Positions 46,450 to 57,905 of a stretch of 64,000 bases of DNA are shown here, piece by piece. The notes below the pieces were generated by a model that was given only the letters and a program-made list of their open reading frames with translations, was not told the DNA's origin and searched no databases. Each line of letters opens with the position of its first letter. Within the stretch, counting starts at the first letter, position 1. The DNA is from Argopecten irradians (Eukaryota; Mollusca; Bivalvia; Pectinida; Pectinidae): contig NC_091134.1 of the NCBI RefSeq assembly GCF_041381155.1, positions 16,308,008-16,372,007 of the forward strand, read 5' to 3'. Position numbers and translations under genes: made by a program.

Positions 46450-48605
46450 TGGTCTTGAAAGTGGAATTCAAAGGCCACCCTTTCATAGGGCACTGTGTAT
46501 ATGCAGCAAGGCACCATACAGCAGAGTTCGACGTTGATTTTGTTAATTCAGAAACGTTTTCATTTATTTGATTTCAAAATTAAAAATTGTGATCCTGCAC
46601 ATCTCGGCCATGCAGCTGTAGCCTGCGTGTATGTACACATTGTCACTGTTAGTCCGAGCTGAGGAAGTTAGAGTGCAAAAGTGAAACAAATTTCCATCTT
46701 CTTGGCCATAATCATTTATTAATATATATAACCGTGGGTTGAAAATTCGTTTAAAAGCTGTGTTTGTGCTTTGTGGATTAGCATTCGTACCAAGTCCATG
46801 TGGTACATACCGTACTATACTATATTACAATGATTTTTTCAAGATTTCATTTTTTTGCGAATCACGAAAAATACCAGTTACGTAATTTAAAAGCCAAAAA
46901 GGTCACAGTACAGATACACAATACCCATTTGGAAACCAGCTTTACTTGTTAGCTTGCCCTGTCCATATATACATGTATACATAAATATTTACATCCCTCG
47001 ATACACTTATATAAAGGCACAACGAGTTTTTGTTACGGTCTTAATGGCCAGATTCAACCTTTGGGCTAAAAATCCTCCCGCGGGACGCGGTTTTAGCTCC
47101 AAACTCGGGATATACATTGTATCTGCATCTATCTTTTGTAGTAAAAACGTAGTAAAAAAAGTCACGTGCTTATACCTCATTCATGCCATTGGCCGGAATA
47201 TACAATTGTATTATTGGTAACTAGTGATCACGTGATTTTGTGTTTACTTCCAAATATGGTGATAGTTTGCTTGCCATTTCTTCGGAGAAATTGATTTATT
47301 TGAAAATATTTAGACTCCAAAATGTTATTAATATTGCATGCATATCATTTTGACTTGCACATATGTATCATTTTACTATAAATAATGAACTGAAATGAGT
47401 TATAAAACTGTCATTTCCACGTTTTGTAAATAAATGATATAATGCGAATTGACCAATTCAATAGGTCTAACCGTCTAATCTAGGATCAGCGAAGATCGGC
47501 TACTCCCGGCTAAATTCGTAGAATTCTAAATTTATATTTATATGTATTATTACCTGCTTTAGGGTTCAGAACATATTCATATAACACAGAGAAAATAAGA
47601 TCTTCTTCAAAAGGCCTAATTATGTATAAATACCAGATCAGAGAAATCATTCTATTTGGAAGTAAACACACACTCATGTGATCACTAGTTACCCACTAAT
47701 ACAATTCCATATTTATTTCGGCCAATGGCATGAATGAGGTATAATCACGTGACTTGTTTTACTACGTTTTACTACAAAGAACGCGTGTTTTGTACCATTA
47801 TGGGGGAAATCCTCCGCGGATCGTGGTTTCATTTCCACCATTTTGAAACAGAAGGCTTAGAGTAGACTTTGATTGTGAAACATTGATAAATTGAAGATTA
47901 CATGTTGTGCCATGGCAGATGTCAAAGTTCATATATACATGTATACTCGACAATTACTTCATCTAATAAATTTGTGTTAATGTACCAGGCTAAATTTTGG
48001 TTGAATAATGCATGGGAAGTGAATTAATCCAGAGATTTAAATAGTAAATCTCTGATTAATCTTAACTTTTCCACTTTGTGGAAAATCCTTCAAAACGGAT
48101 TTATCTCCCTTGATTAAAACTTGAATTTTTTTCATTTTTTTTAAAATTCAATAATGAATGCAGATCAAATATATTAATCAAATATGTGTATTAATTTAAT
48201 TTGAAACATGTTTGTTTTGCTGAAAATTTGCAAAAAAAATAATATCAATACAAAATATTCATGATTGTAATTTGATTGTTGTTGTTTTTGTACTTGCTGT
48301 AAAATGAGAAAAACCGTGTTGTGGAGAAGAAGTTTGTTAAAATTTGAATTGTTTACAAATGGATGAGAGTTGAGAATGAGCAGAAGGCAACAAGGATATA
48401 TATGTCTAACAGTCACCTGAATTCCGATATGCACAGTTATAAATAATGTTTTGCTTTTAAACAAACAAATAAATATGTCTCAGCCCTGTGACTTGGCACA
48501 TAGGTCAAGATCATTGATTTGAACAAACTTTGTATTCCTTCATCCCAGCATGCTATGGCCCAATAACATGTCCATGTATGAGGTTCTTGGTTATTAAGAA
48601 GATTG
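46450..48605 (+). mobile_element. 2-kb repeat family, copy 1
   Basis: Almost identical to 61620-63791 and, over about 1.4 kb, inverted relative to 50303-51740. The long inner palindrome has arms 47133-47262 and 47650-47778 (sharing TTACTTCCAAATA, CATTCATGCCATTGGCC and TCACGTGA). No open frame has a known domain; the 96-codon frame at 48464-48174 is identical in copy 3 only because the copies are young. Probably a non-autonomous DNA element. Confidence 0.8.
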
Positions 48606-48792
48606 TAAATTGTTTACAACAGACACTGTATGTTGCCGGCCAAAAGACAATTGCAATAGGTCACACAGGGGGAGATTAATTCAACACACAACCATATATA
48701 CTTTATATACTTTTTCTCATAAATCATTACATATAATCCTTGTACACATCCATATCAATGGCGACGCTAACAGGAAATTAATGAATATGCAA

Positions 48793-49518
48793 AATGGCGT
48801 GCGAGCGTCGAAGGGTCGAGATTTTGGTGTTTGGAGGTCCGGGGGTCTCTCCTGGAAAAAAAAAATACGATTTTGAATGGCTGAGATAATTTTTACGATG
48901 TATTTTGATGATTTTGATGATTTTGCGAACGCCGAATGCGCGAGATTTTGGTGTTTTGGGGGTCTGGGGATCTCCCCCGGAAAAAATTACGATTTTGATG
49001 ATTTTGCGAGCGCCGAATGCTCGAGACTTTGGTGTTCTGGGGGTCCGGGGGTCTCCCCCGCGAAAAATATTACGATTTGGAATGGCCAATATGAGTTTTA
49101 CGGTGTATTTTGAGGATTTTAATGCGTTCTTAACGTGGTAATTTTTCGATTTACATTTACCTGCATTTAGAAATTATAATTGTGAATGTCGTCATATCAT
49201 TATGCAACCCTGCTCGATCTGAACATACGACTTCACACCATCAGCACATTGTTGTTTAACTAAAAAAATAATGAATTGATTTAATTGTCTTGCTTAGACA
49301 TACATGTATAAACAATATAATATTTTAAGAAACATTTTTGAAATAGTAGAATCCCTTGATGGACATTTTTAGTCTAGTTCATGTGTATTTAATTTTTATT
49401 ATTAAAGGTTTGAACATTTCGTGCTTGAACTTTTATGAAATGCGCCGCAAAGCGGCAAAATTTTCTAAAATGAAGTACGAAAAATGTGCAGGAGGACCCT
49501 TTTCTTCCTACGCCCCTG
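48793..49518. mobile_element. hAT-like remnant
   Basis: The right end CCTACGCCCCTG (inverse CAGGGGCGTAGG) is a common hAT-type terminus. The left part has two or three GC-rich blocks of the form GCGAGCGCCGAATGC then GGGGGTCCGGGGGTCTCCCC, typical of such elements. The left end was not found. It separates the two arms of the inverted 2-kb family. Confidence 0.5.
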
Positions 49519-50302
49519 CAGTTGCACATTTAAAAAGTTTAATGAACTTGGTACCCACTACTGACTGATGTAAATCATGCCAATAAAAGATGGATCTTTT
49601 CTCTATTTCTGTTATTCTTTACCTTTTTCTTTCCTCTTGGAAATGTTTTATAACATGGGAAAACTAAAAATGAAGTCGATATAGCAGGAATAACAAAACA
49701 CATAGCCACTTGTCAGCCATGCATGTTTTTTTTTTTTTTCTGATTGGTCACCCGAGTTCGGATAAATAATGAAACAAATACATACACTGTATATAAGCAC
49801 CATATATTTGGCCTATCAGGCCCATGAAATCAGCCAGTGATGATACCCATTTAACCTTTTAATATATGAAGAGTATTTGATTCAATTGCATCTGTTTCCT
49901 ATGAAAATTGAGCAAATAATGCTCATAAATGTGTTTCCCTATATAAACTATGGTACAGACCCTATCCCCTGGGGAAAATTCCGAGACCCCAGGGCCATGA
50001 AATTCACAATATTGGTAGAGGGCCTTGAGACCTTTCAATCTATGAAGAGTTATTCTGACAAACAAAATGATACATTTTCGTACGGAACCTACCGAAGCAA
50101 ATAATGAGTTAGGTCCTAGGTCCCAATTTACCAGGCGAGAAGCTGCCATGTAAGCACATAAACCCGTGTTTCTTAGTATATGTGTACATACATGTATGTA
50201 TTAGATTCCCAAAAAGCTAAGTGGGCTATGCGGAAGCTTATACTATTTGTTTGGAAATAATATGGAAAATAAACTATGATATGATAGTATTGCTAACAAT
50301 TT

Positions 50303-51740
50303 CAAATGGTGGAAATGAAACCACGATCCGCGGAGGATTTCCCTCATATTAAATGGTACAAAACACGCGTTCTTTGTAGTAAAACGTAGTAAAACAAGTC
50401 ACGTGATTATACCTCATTCATGCCATTGGCCGAAATAAATATGGAATTGTATTAGTGGGTAACTAGTGATCACATGAGTGTGTGTTTACTTCCAAATAGA
50501 GTGATTTCTCTGACCTGGTATTTATACATAATTAGGCCTTTTGAAGAAGATCTTATTTTCTCTGTGTTATATGTATATGTTCTGAACCCTAAAGCAGGTA
50601 ATAATATATATAAATATAAATTTAGAATTCTACGAATTTAGCCGGGAGTAGCCGATCTTCGCTGATTCTAGATTAGACGGTTATACCTATTGATTTGGTC
50701 AATTCGTATTGTATCATTTATTTCCAAAACGGGAAAATGGCAGTTTTACAACTCATTTCAGTTCATTATTTATAGTAAAACAGTCCATATGTGCAAGTCA
50801 AAATGATATGCATGCAATATTAATAGCATTTTATTTTTTCAAATAAATCAATTTCCCCGAAGAAATGGCAAGCAAACTATCACCATATTTGGAAGTAAAC
50901 ACAAAATCACGTGATCACTAGTTACCCATAATACAATTGTATATTCCGGCCAATGGCATGAATGTGGTACAAGCACGTGACTTTTTTTTTACTACGTTTG
51001 ACTACAAAGAATGCATGTTTTTACTACGAAAAATAGATGCAGATGTATCGCGAGTTGGTAGTTTAAAACCGCGTCCCTGGAGGATTTTTAGCCCAAAGGT
51101 TGTATCTGACCATTGAGACCGTAACAAAAATTCGTTGTGCCTTTATATAAGTGTATCGAGGGATGTAAATGTTTATGTATATTATATACATGTTATAAGC
51201 TGGTTTCCCAATGTGTATTGTGTACCTGTACTGTGACCTTTATGGCTTTTAAATTACGTAACTGGTATTTTTCGGGATTAACAAGAAAATACAACATAAA
51301 AAAATCTTTTTTTTTTTTCATTCATTCTTTTCTTTTAATATAGTATAGTACGGTATGTACTACATGACTTGGTACGAATGGCAATCAACAAAACACACAC
51401 AGCTTTGAAACGAATTTTCATTACACGGTTATATATATTAATAATTCGTTGTGCACTTCCTTAGCTCGGGCTAACAGCTACGTACACGCAGGCTACAGTT
51501 TCATGGCCGGGATGTGCAGGATCACAATTTTTTTTTGAAATCAAATAAATAAAAATTTAATTAATTAATTAATTAACAATCAACGTCGATCTCTGCTGTA
51601 TGGCTTTTGCTGCATATACACAGTGCTTTATGAAAGGGTGGCCTTTGATTTCCACTTTCATATGGAAACGTATTTGGCCCTGCATTTGTTGTGATAAAAC
51701 ATAGTCTAAACGACTTTAAAAACACGACATGGCGAGCCAC
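50303..51740 (-). mobile_element. 2-kb repeat family, copy 2 (inverted)
   Basis: The inverse of 46450-47855, starting at AAATGGTGGAAATGAAACC. With copy 1 it forms an inverted pair with arms of about 1.4 kb and a spacer of about 2.45 kb. It is more diverged than copy 3. Beyond 51668 it matches the left flank of copy 3, which copy 1 lacks. Confidence 0.8.
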
Positions 51741-51959
51741 TTGGCACTTTCGCGATATAGATTGTGCGACATATCCCTTGTGATTGACGTCATGTCGACA
51801 TTTACTTTGTCGACTTGTACAGATACAAATCGATAGGCGACTTAGGAAAGTCGTTTGTATCAAAGATTTTAGACCATGTTGACTTAATTATTTCGACTTG
51901 TCATTAAAATAAAAAGAAGTCGATTTCACGAATATCGACTTGGTGCTCAGCGAAGGAAC

Positions 51960-52750
51960 CGGCTGGAGTAATAACAGGGTTATCTTCATATGCAAGTAAA
52001 GATTCATTATTTTTCGAAACAGGTCTAGGAAATCTTTCGGAAAGGAAAAATGGCGAAAAAGAAGAAAATCAAGTCTAGTGTACACAATGAAAACAAACAA
52101 ACAAAACACTCCCATATATATATTTCTGTAACAACTCTTTTACCAAATAAGGTTGGTGACAATAGTCAGTACAATTTACGTAGTAAGTATGCTATTCCTT
52201 TTTGACTCTCTACTAGTACCGCGTCCTTTTTACCAACAACCTTAAGCTTACGTCTGTGGAATTCTTTTGAAAAAGAGGAAAAATATTACCTTCTTTGCAA
52301 ACTTCTGAAAATGCTATTACAAATTATTCTTGTTAGTCGCCACTTTTCTAATATAGTGACATATACGGTGATATCATTTTTAATTTAATAAAGTTCATCA
52401 AAATATCTTATTTGCTTCGTTTTAATATTGTTGAAAATCCAGTTAGTACATGTAGCAATGTATACCCTTTCGAGAATACTTCACATTATTTCTTGGAAAG
52501 CAACCTTTATGAAGCAGCATTAAGTATTTTTTTTTAAAACATAGATAATCTTGATATTAGTATTGTTAATCTACATTTATTTTTATTTGAAAATGAAAAT
52601 CTGCCTATACACATAAATGCAGAATTATGTCTTTAGACATATACAAGCTTTTATCAAATCAAGCAACAGTTTTTTTTATGTAATGGTAATTATATTTAAT
52701 TTATGTGTATGCCTTGTTAAAGTTATCATGTATAAAGGAAATAAATCAAT
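51960..52750. other. AT-rich region without a gene
   Basis: Nothing supported was seen. Confidence 0.5.
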
Positions 52751-52753
52751 ATA

Positions 52754-52896
52754 CAATTGATGCCCCCGTGATGGAGCGACATGACGATTTGACCACCCGA
52801 GAGTCGTTATGTCAACCGAGGGCGTAGCCCGAGGGTAACATGACGACTCGAGGGTGGGCAAATCGTCATGTCGCTCCATCACGGGGGCATCAATTG
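52754..52896. mobile_element. Foldback element, GCCCCCGTGATGGAGCGACA arms
   Basis: A 143-bp palindrome from CAATTGATGCCCCCGTGATG to its inverse; the outer 38 bases pair perfectly. The centre carries CGAGGGCGTAGCCCGAGGG. Related words (GAGGGTGACATAACG) recur at 53745-53795. Confidence 0.85.
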
Positions 52897-53194
52897 TTTT
52901 ATTATACGAATATTACTGTTTCTATCCAAATTGGACTTCTTGAAAATATTGAAATATTCTGTTTTAATTGTCCATACCAGGATAACATCGCTGTTTGCAC
53001 CAAAAGAAAAAAAAATGCTAGGTAGCAGGATACATTATTATACATTTATTATAAAATAAAACGTAAGAAATGTAACAAAACACTCAAACCACACAGTGTA
53101 TGTTGTAACTAACGTTTTGGAGTTCTACTATGATTTCCCGTACTTGTAAAATGTTGAGCTTGCGGGAGTATTCAGAGTAACACATTAGGTATGC

Positions 53195-53306
53195 TAGGCC
53201 TATTCATTCTCGGCACCCATCGGCTGTCAAGCTATCGCTATACCAACAGAGTGACAGAGTGAAATGAAGGGAAGTAACTCTGATGGATGAGAATGGGCCT
53301 ATTAGG
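53195..53306. mobile_element. Small inverted-repeat element with GGGAAGTAAC motif
   Basis: TAGGCCTATTCATTCTC and GAGAATGGGCCTATTAGG form the ends; AAGGGAAGTAACTCTGATGG lies just inside the right end. Confidence 0.55.
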
Positions 53307-53960
53307 CTACCGTACATGTACATACATTTCCGATATGTTCAAGTTGTGGCTAGGAAGGGGACAGGGTTGGTACTTACATTGTAGATTTCAGTAATCTGTT
53401 TATCATTAAAATGTTGCAAATATCGAGCAGTAATGTAAGCTTTAGGCCTAACGTAACGGAAAATATACCGTTACCATAGGTACTGTGAGACCGTCTTCGT
53501 ACATGTACAAATTATACAAAAGAAACAGAGATGAAGTGATGATTAAGAAATACACAATAACATTCAATTAATGCTGGTTTAGCCTACCTTAAATCATGTG
53601 TTAATCTGATATAAATGATACGTATATTGTAAACCAGAGCAAACACTTCGTCCTGGAGCCGCCATATCTCTTTTACCCGGAACCTCTCTAGAAACATCAA
53701 CAGTAGTACGTTACATCTAGAGACTACCCGGATGAAGCTCACGCGAGGGTGACATAACGAGGGCGACATAACGATTCGGGGGTGACATAACGGAATTTCA
53801 ATCAATGTAGCGCAAATACAGATGACATGACGATTGCTTTTAATCACGTGATACTGTATTGACTAATCAGAAGCACTAATACATGGATGAGGTATAATAA
53901 TATGTTTAAATCTATATCTTTCTGCAACTCGTGTTTCTATCATAACAATATCATTTAAGC

Positions 53961-54113
53961 AATAAACTGTTACCAGATTGGACATACAGTTGATATGAAG
54001 CCCATCCGGAAGGAAGATAAATAGAATGGCGCCCGTTAGGGCGCCATGAATATTTATCTTTCGGACGGATGGGCTTCATATCAACTGTATGTCCAATCTG
54101 GTAACAGTTTATT
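53961..54113. mobile_element. Foldback element, AATAAACTGTTACC arms
   Basis: A 153-bp palindrome whose arms pair over about 70 bases (AATAAACTGTTACCAGATTG, GACATACAGTTGATATGAAG, CCCATCC) around GGCGCCCGTTAGGGCGCC. Nearly perfect, hence young. Confidence 0.9.
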
Positions 54114-55070
54114 ACTTATATTTCCATTACGATCATTCAAATTCAAAACTATACATGTATATCTTTTGAATTTCCCGCTTGCGCTAGTGTTGACGTCACC
54201 AAGTTCAATAAACGGAACAGCCATAGCATCAGATTCTGAATATAGTTCAACACAAAACGGTTTGTAACAAGCTAACAAATGAAAATTATGCGATAATATT
54301 TTTTAATACATGCTATTTTGTCAATACGATAATACCATTAGATTTCATAGACCGCACAACTTTAAAACCACTTTTAAAAACATTTGACCGTTATGTATAG
54401 GCGTAAGTATACAGTCTATACATTCTCAGTGACGCAGCGGAAACGTCAAATATTCATACGCTTGACCAGATTGGAGTTCATAGCCAGATATTGCCCATCT
54501 GGTTTAACATAGATTAAACGGGAAACTGAAAGTAGAATGGAAATATAATATCATGAACTTGACCGACCATTTTGGAGGTTGTAACATTGACAGGAATTAG
54601 GAGAGGGGAAGGGAAGGAGGTATCCTCGACTCTGTCTGCCGCACTTCATTTCCGCCACCAAGTTGCCATCAATCTTTTCATTAAAGCATATGAAGGGGCA
54701 TCATTCTTTCCCTGTTGTTGCTTTCATACTAGTACTGATATTCGTAGGATGTTATACCATTTTATGCAAAGATCATATCACCATTCAACCGATTATTTAC
54801 TGGACCAAAAGAGACCAGTTTTTGTAAATGGCCCCATAAAGTCATTAAAGATGCTCCACCACCGACAGTGCATAAACCATACTCATAACTGATATTAAAT
54901 CGTGTATATATGTGTCTAATAAACACAAAAATACATATAAAAAATCCAATTACCAATTACTAATATGGTTCAATCAGTACTTTATTCCATATAGGGCATA
55001 GTGTCATGGATTTTTTTCGTGACGTAATTAATTATTTCTAATATATTTTTTCAAGTAAGATCACAAGCTT

Positions 55071-55546
55071 ACGGAAGCCTGTTAGGGTCACATTGAAAAA
55101 AAGTCATTATAACGACTTAGTATATCGTAATAACGACTTGCCTATGTCGTTATAACGACTTAGCTATGTCGTAATAACGACATAGTATCCCTTATAACGA
55201 CTAAGTATCTCGTAATAACGACTTACCTGTGTTGTTATAACGACTTAGTATGTCGTAATTACGACATAACTAAGTCGTTATTAAGACATAACTAGGTCGT
55301 TATTACGAGATACTAAGTTGATATAACGACATAGGTAAGTCGTTATTACGAGATATTCAGCCGTAATTACGACATACTAAGTCGTTATAACGAGATAATA
55401 TGTCATTATTACGACGTAGCTAGGTCGTTATTACGACATACTAAATCGTTATTAAGACATAACTAAGTCGTTATTAATTTAAGACATACTAAGTCGTTAT
55501 AACGACATATTATTTTTTTTTCAATGTGACATTAACAGGCTTCCGT
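55071..55546. mobile_element. Foldback element with TCGTTATAACGA arrays
   Basis: Perfect 14-bp ends ACGGAAGCCTGTTA, then GTCACATTGAAAAAAA and its inverse. Target duplication ACAAGCTT (55063-55070) and ACAAGCTC (55547-55554), 7 of 8 bases. The whole interior consists of short units such as AACGACTTAGTATGTCGTAA in both orientations. No coding capacity. The 8-bp duplication suggests a hAT-type transposase. Confidence 0.88.
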
Positions 55547-56357
55547 ACAAGCTCAAACTTTTCAATGGCGGTTAATGGTGTAAAGTAAGTAACTTTTGTA
55601 GCTAAAGAAAGGTACTAATTCGTCTGCATTAGAAAAATCAATTGACTCGCACGTTTAAGCGTATTTCATATTGACCGATCGTCAGGTGTAACATTGCCAC
55701 GCCTCGTGCTCACAAACGCACGTGTTTCTATTCAATGTCGGAGCAAACATCGTAGCAGTCACAATACAAAATACAAAGTCACGTGCGGTTTGATTGACAG
55801 CTGGCGATCCGTCAATTATCAAGTTGTCTGAAAAAAATAATTGTAAGCATTGATATAACTATTTTTTAACTCCAATCGGGTTAATAAATTTTGTCTGCAA
55901 ACTGTGTGAATCCGCATTCTCACAAAAAGTTATATTATAATTAAATAATATAAGAATGTATTTATATACATGAAATAATTGATAAAACAAATGAATGATT
56001 ATCCGAGGCAGTGCTCGACTAGGACAATAGGGACCATTTCGTACCCGGCCGAAAGGCATAGTAGGCTGTTCGTTCTAGTATTCATAGATAAACAAGGGAT
56101 TTCATCTATGAAGTGACGTCATTGGAATGACGTCAAGCATTAAATGAAAAGTCAGCTTTTACTTTAGCCTAATTTTTGCAAAGTAACAGGGCTCTTGCAA
56201 TATGTTTTTAAGATCACTAAGTCAAAGTCTAAGATGACCTATGGACATAACCTTATGTCCGGTATTATCCGTCGAAAACATTTAACATTTTCGACCACTG
56301 TACAAACTCAATTTAAACTTTACAACAATATTATTCGCTACGGGGAATTTCCCTTTT

Positions 56358-56432
56358 GATCATTCGGTAGAGCGGCGGAATAGTAATACCAGGGTCGCAG
56401 CTTCGATTCCGTCTGGCTGCACACTACTCTTG
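56358..56432 (+). ncRNA. tRNA-like sequence (pseudogene or SINE head)
   Basis: TCATTCGGTAGAGCGGCGGA resembles a tRNA D arm and A box; GCAGCTTCGATTCCGTCTGG resembles the T arm and B box. Acceptor stem and anticodon arm do not pair convincingly, so a functional tRNA is unlikely. Confidence 0.45.
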
Positions 56433-56730
56433 CTCATATTACACTTTATTTAATTGGACGTTCCGCAAGCCATTGCTATCCCAAGGAATTAGACGGCTAT
56501 AGCCAGAGGACATTGAATTATTTTAATAGAAAAGCAATTGGTAAAATTTCTTTATGGATTTTCACTTGTTTAAAGTTCAACTTTTGATAATCCGATATAT
56601 TCTATCGTTTAATTGTCTTATATGTCCGCCGTTCTTTCGTGTTTTTATATATGACTTGAGCTATGTTTATTGGCTATATATAGAATATATATAGCATGAA
56701 CGACAGAAGCATTCCGTTAAGGTCACTGTT

Positions 56731-57098
56731 TTTTGTTTGTTTGTTTGTTTGATTAATTAACGTCCTATTAACAGCTATGGTCATGTAAGGACGGCCTCCC
56801 ATGTATGCGGTGTGTTGCGTGTATGTTGTGCGAGGTATGTGTTTTGGGAGACTGCGGTATATTCATGTAGTGTCTTCTTGTATAGTGGAACTTTTGCCCT
56901 TTTTATAGTGCTATATCACTGAAGCATGCCGCCGAAGACACCAAGCAACACACCCCACCCGGTCACATTATACTGACAACGGGCGAACCAGTCGTCCCAC
57001 TCCCTGTATGCTGAGCGCTAAGCAGGAGCAGAAACTACCACTTTTATAGACTTTGGTGTGTCTCGGCCAGGGGACAGAACCTAGAGCCTTCCTCACAG
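56731..57098 (-). mobile_element. CAAA-tailed SINE with 12-bp target duplication
   Basis: Direct repeat AAGGTCACTGTT at 56719-56730 and 57099-57110 frames the element exactly. It lacks the tRNA head seen at 45300-45405, so it is 5'-truncated, and it ends in CAAA units. It must have been mobilised by a LINE partner. Confidence 0.9.
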
Positions 57099-57633
57099 AA
57101 GGTCACTGTTATAACAAGTTAGAATTTTAGGGCTATAAGGTTTGAGTCAGAGTCATCGTGACTATTCTTAGATAGCTGCACAGCAGGTTGCATGTACATG
57201 TTTGTTAGAAGTTCGATAGTACTGTTTTACTCAAGTGACGCTCAAGATACATGTACCTCTTGGTTTCCTCAATGTACGCCATGTAAAGATACATTTTAGC
57301 AATTGTTATTACATTTGTATTGACCAAAAGAGTAAAGTCAGTCTAAAGAATATCTGAGCGCCTCTACGTCTTGTCTACCCTTAAAGAATATGTCGAGCAA
57401 ACTCGATTTTTAAAGGACCTCGGATTTCCTTAAAGTAACAACAACTATATCTTCCTACGCTTTTCCGGCTAATAATAAATTCTATAATTTTCTATAAGCG
57501 AATGCTATTTATTGCAGAATATTATTTTAAAATTCAACATTAAACCAAACAATATAGATTATTTTGTGGACATGAGAGTTTAACTTCTAAGTGAACAATA
57601 AATTTTGCATTCAACGTCCGCCATTTCATGGGG

Positions 57634-57905
57634 CGCAATGTACTAAACAATAGCCACGACGTTTTCTACAAGTGGGCCGCAATTTACTTAACAATAGTCG
57701 TGACGTTTTCTACAAGTAGGCCGCAATGTGCTTCACAATAGCTGTGACGTAATCTACAAGTGGGACATAATGTACTAAACAATAGCCGTGACGTAATTTA
57801 TAAGTCGGCCACAATGCACTAAACAATAGCCGTGAAATAATTTACTAGTCGATCGCAGTGTACTAAAATAGCCGTGACGTAATCTACAAGTGGGTTTGCA
57901 AGGTA
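57634..57905. repeat. 44-bp minisatellite with TGACGT motif
   Basis: Six diverged units, period about 44, of the form ACTAAACAATAGCCGTGACG then TTTTCTACAAGTGGGCCGCA. Most units retain GTGACGT, the core of a CREB/ATF site. Divergence shows it is older than the 38-bp array. Confidence 0.85.

Noticed and set aside
48778-49141. Overlapping frames with repeated FDDFANAECARFW-like words
   Set aside because: They come from tandem GC-rich blocks of the hAT-like remnant and are open on both strands, so they are not coding.
54572-54892. 106-codon plus-strand frame
   Set aside because: Its end overlaps a common repeat-like stretch (GATGCTCCACCACCGACAG) and there is no start or splice support.
56358-56432. 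Functional tRNA gene
   Set aside because: A- and B-box-like segments are present, but acceptor and anticodon stems do not pair; kept only as a tRNA-like fragment.
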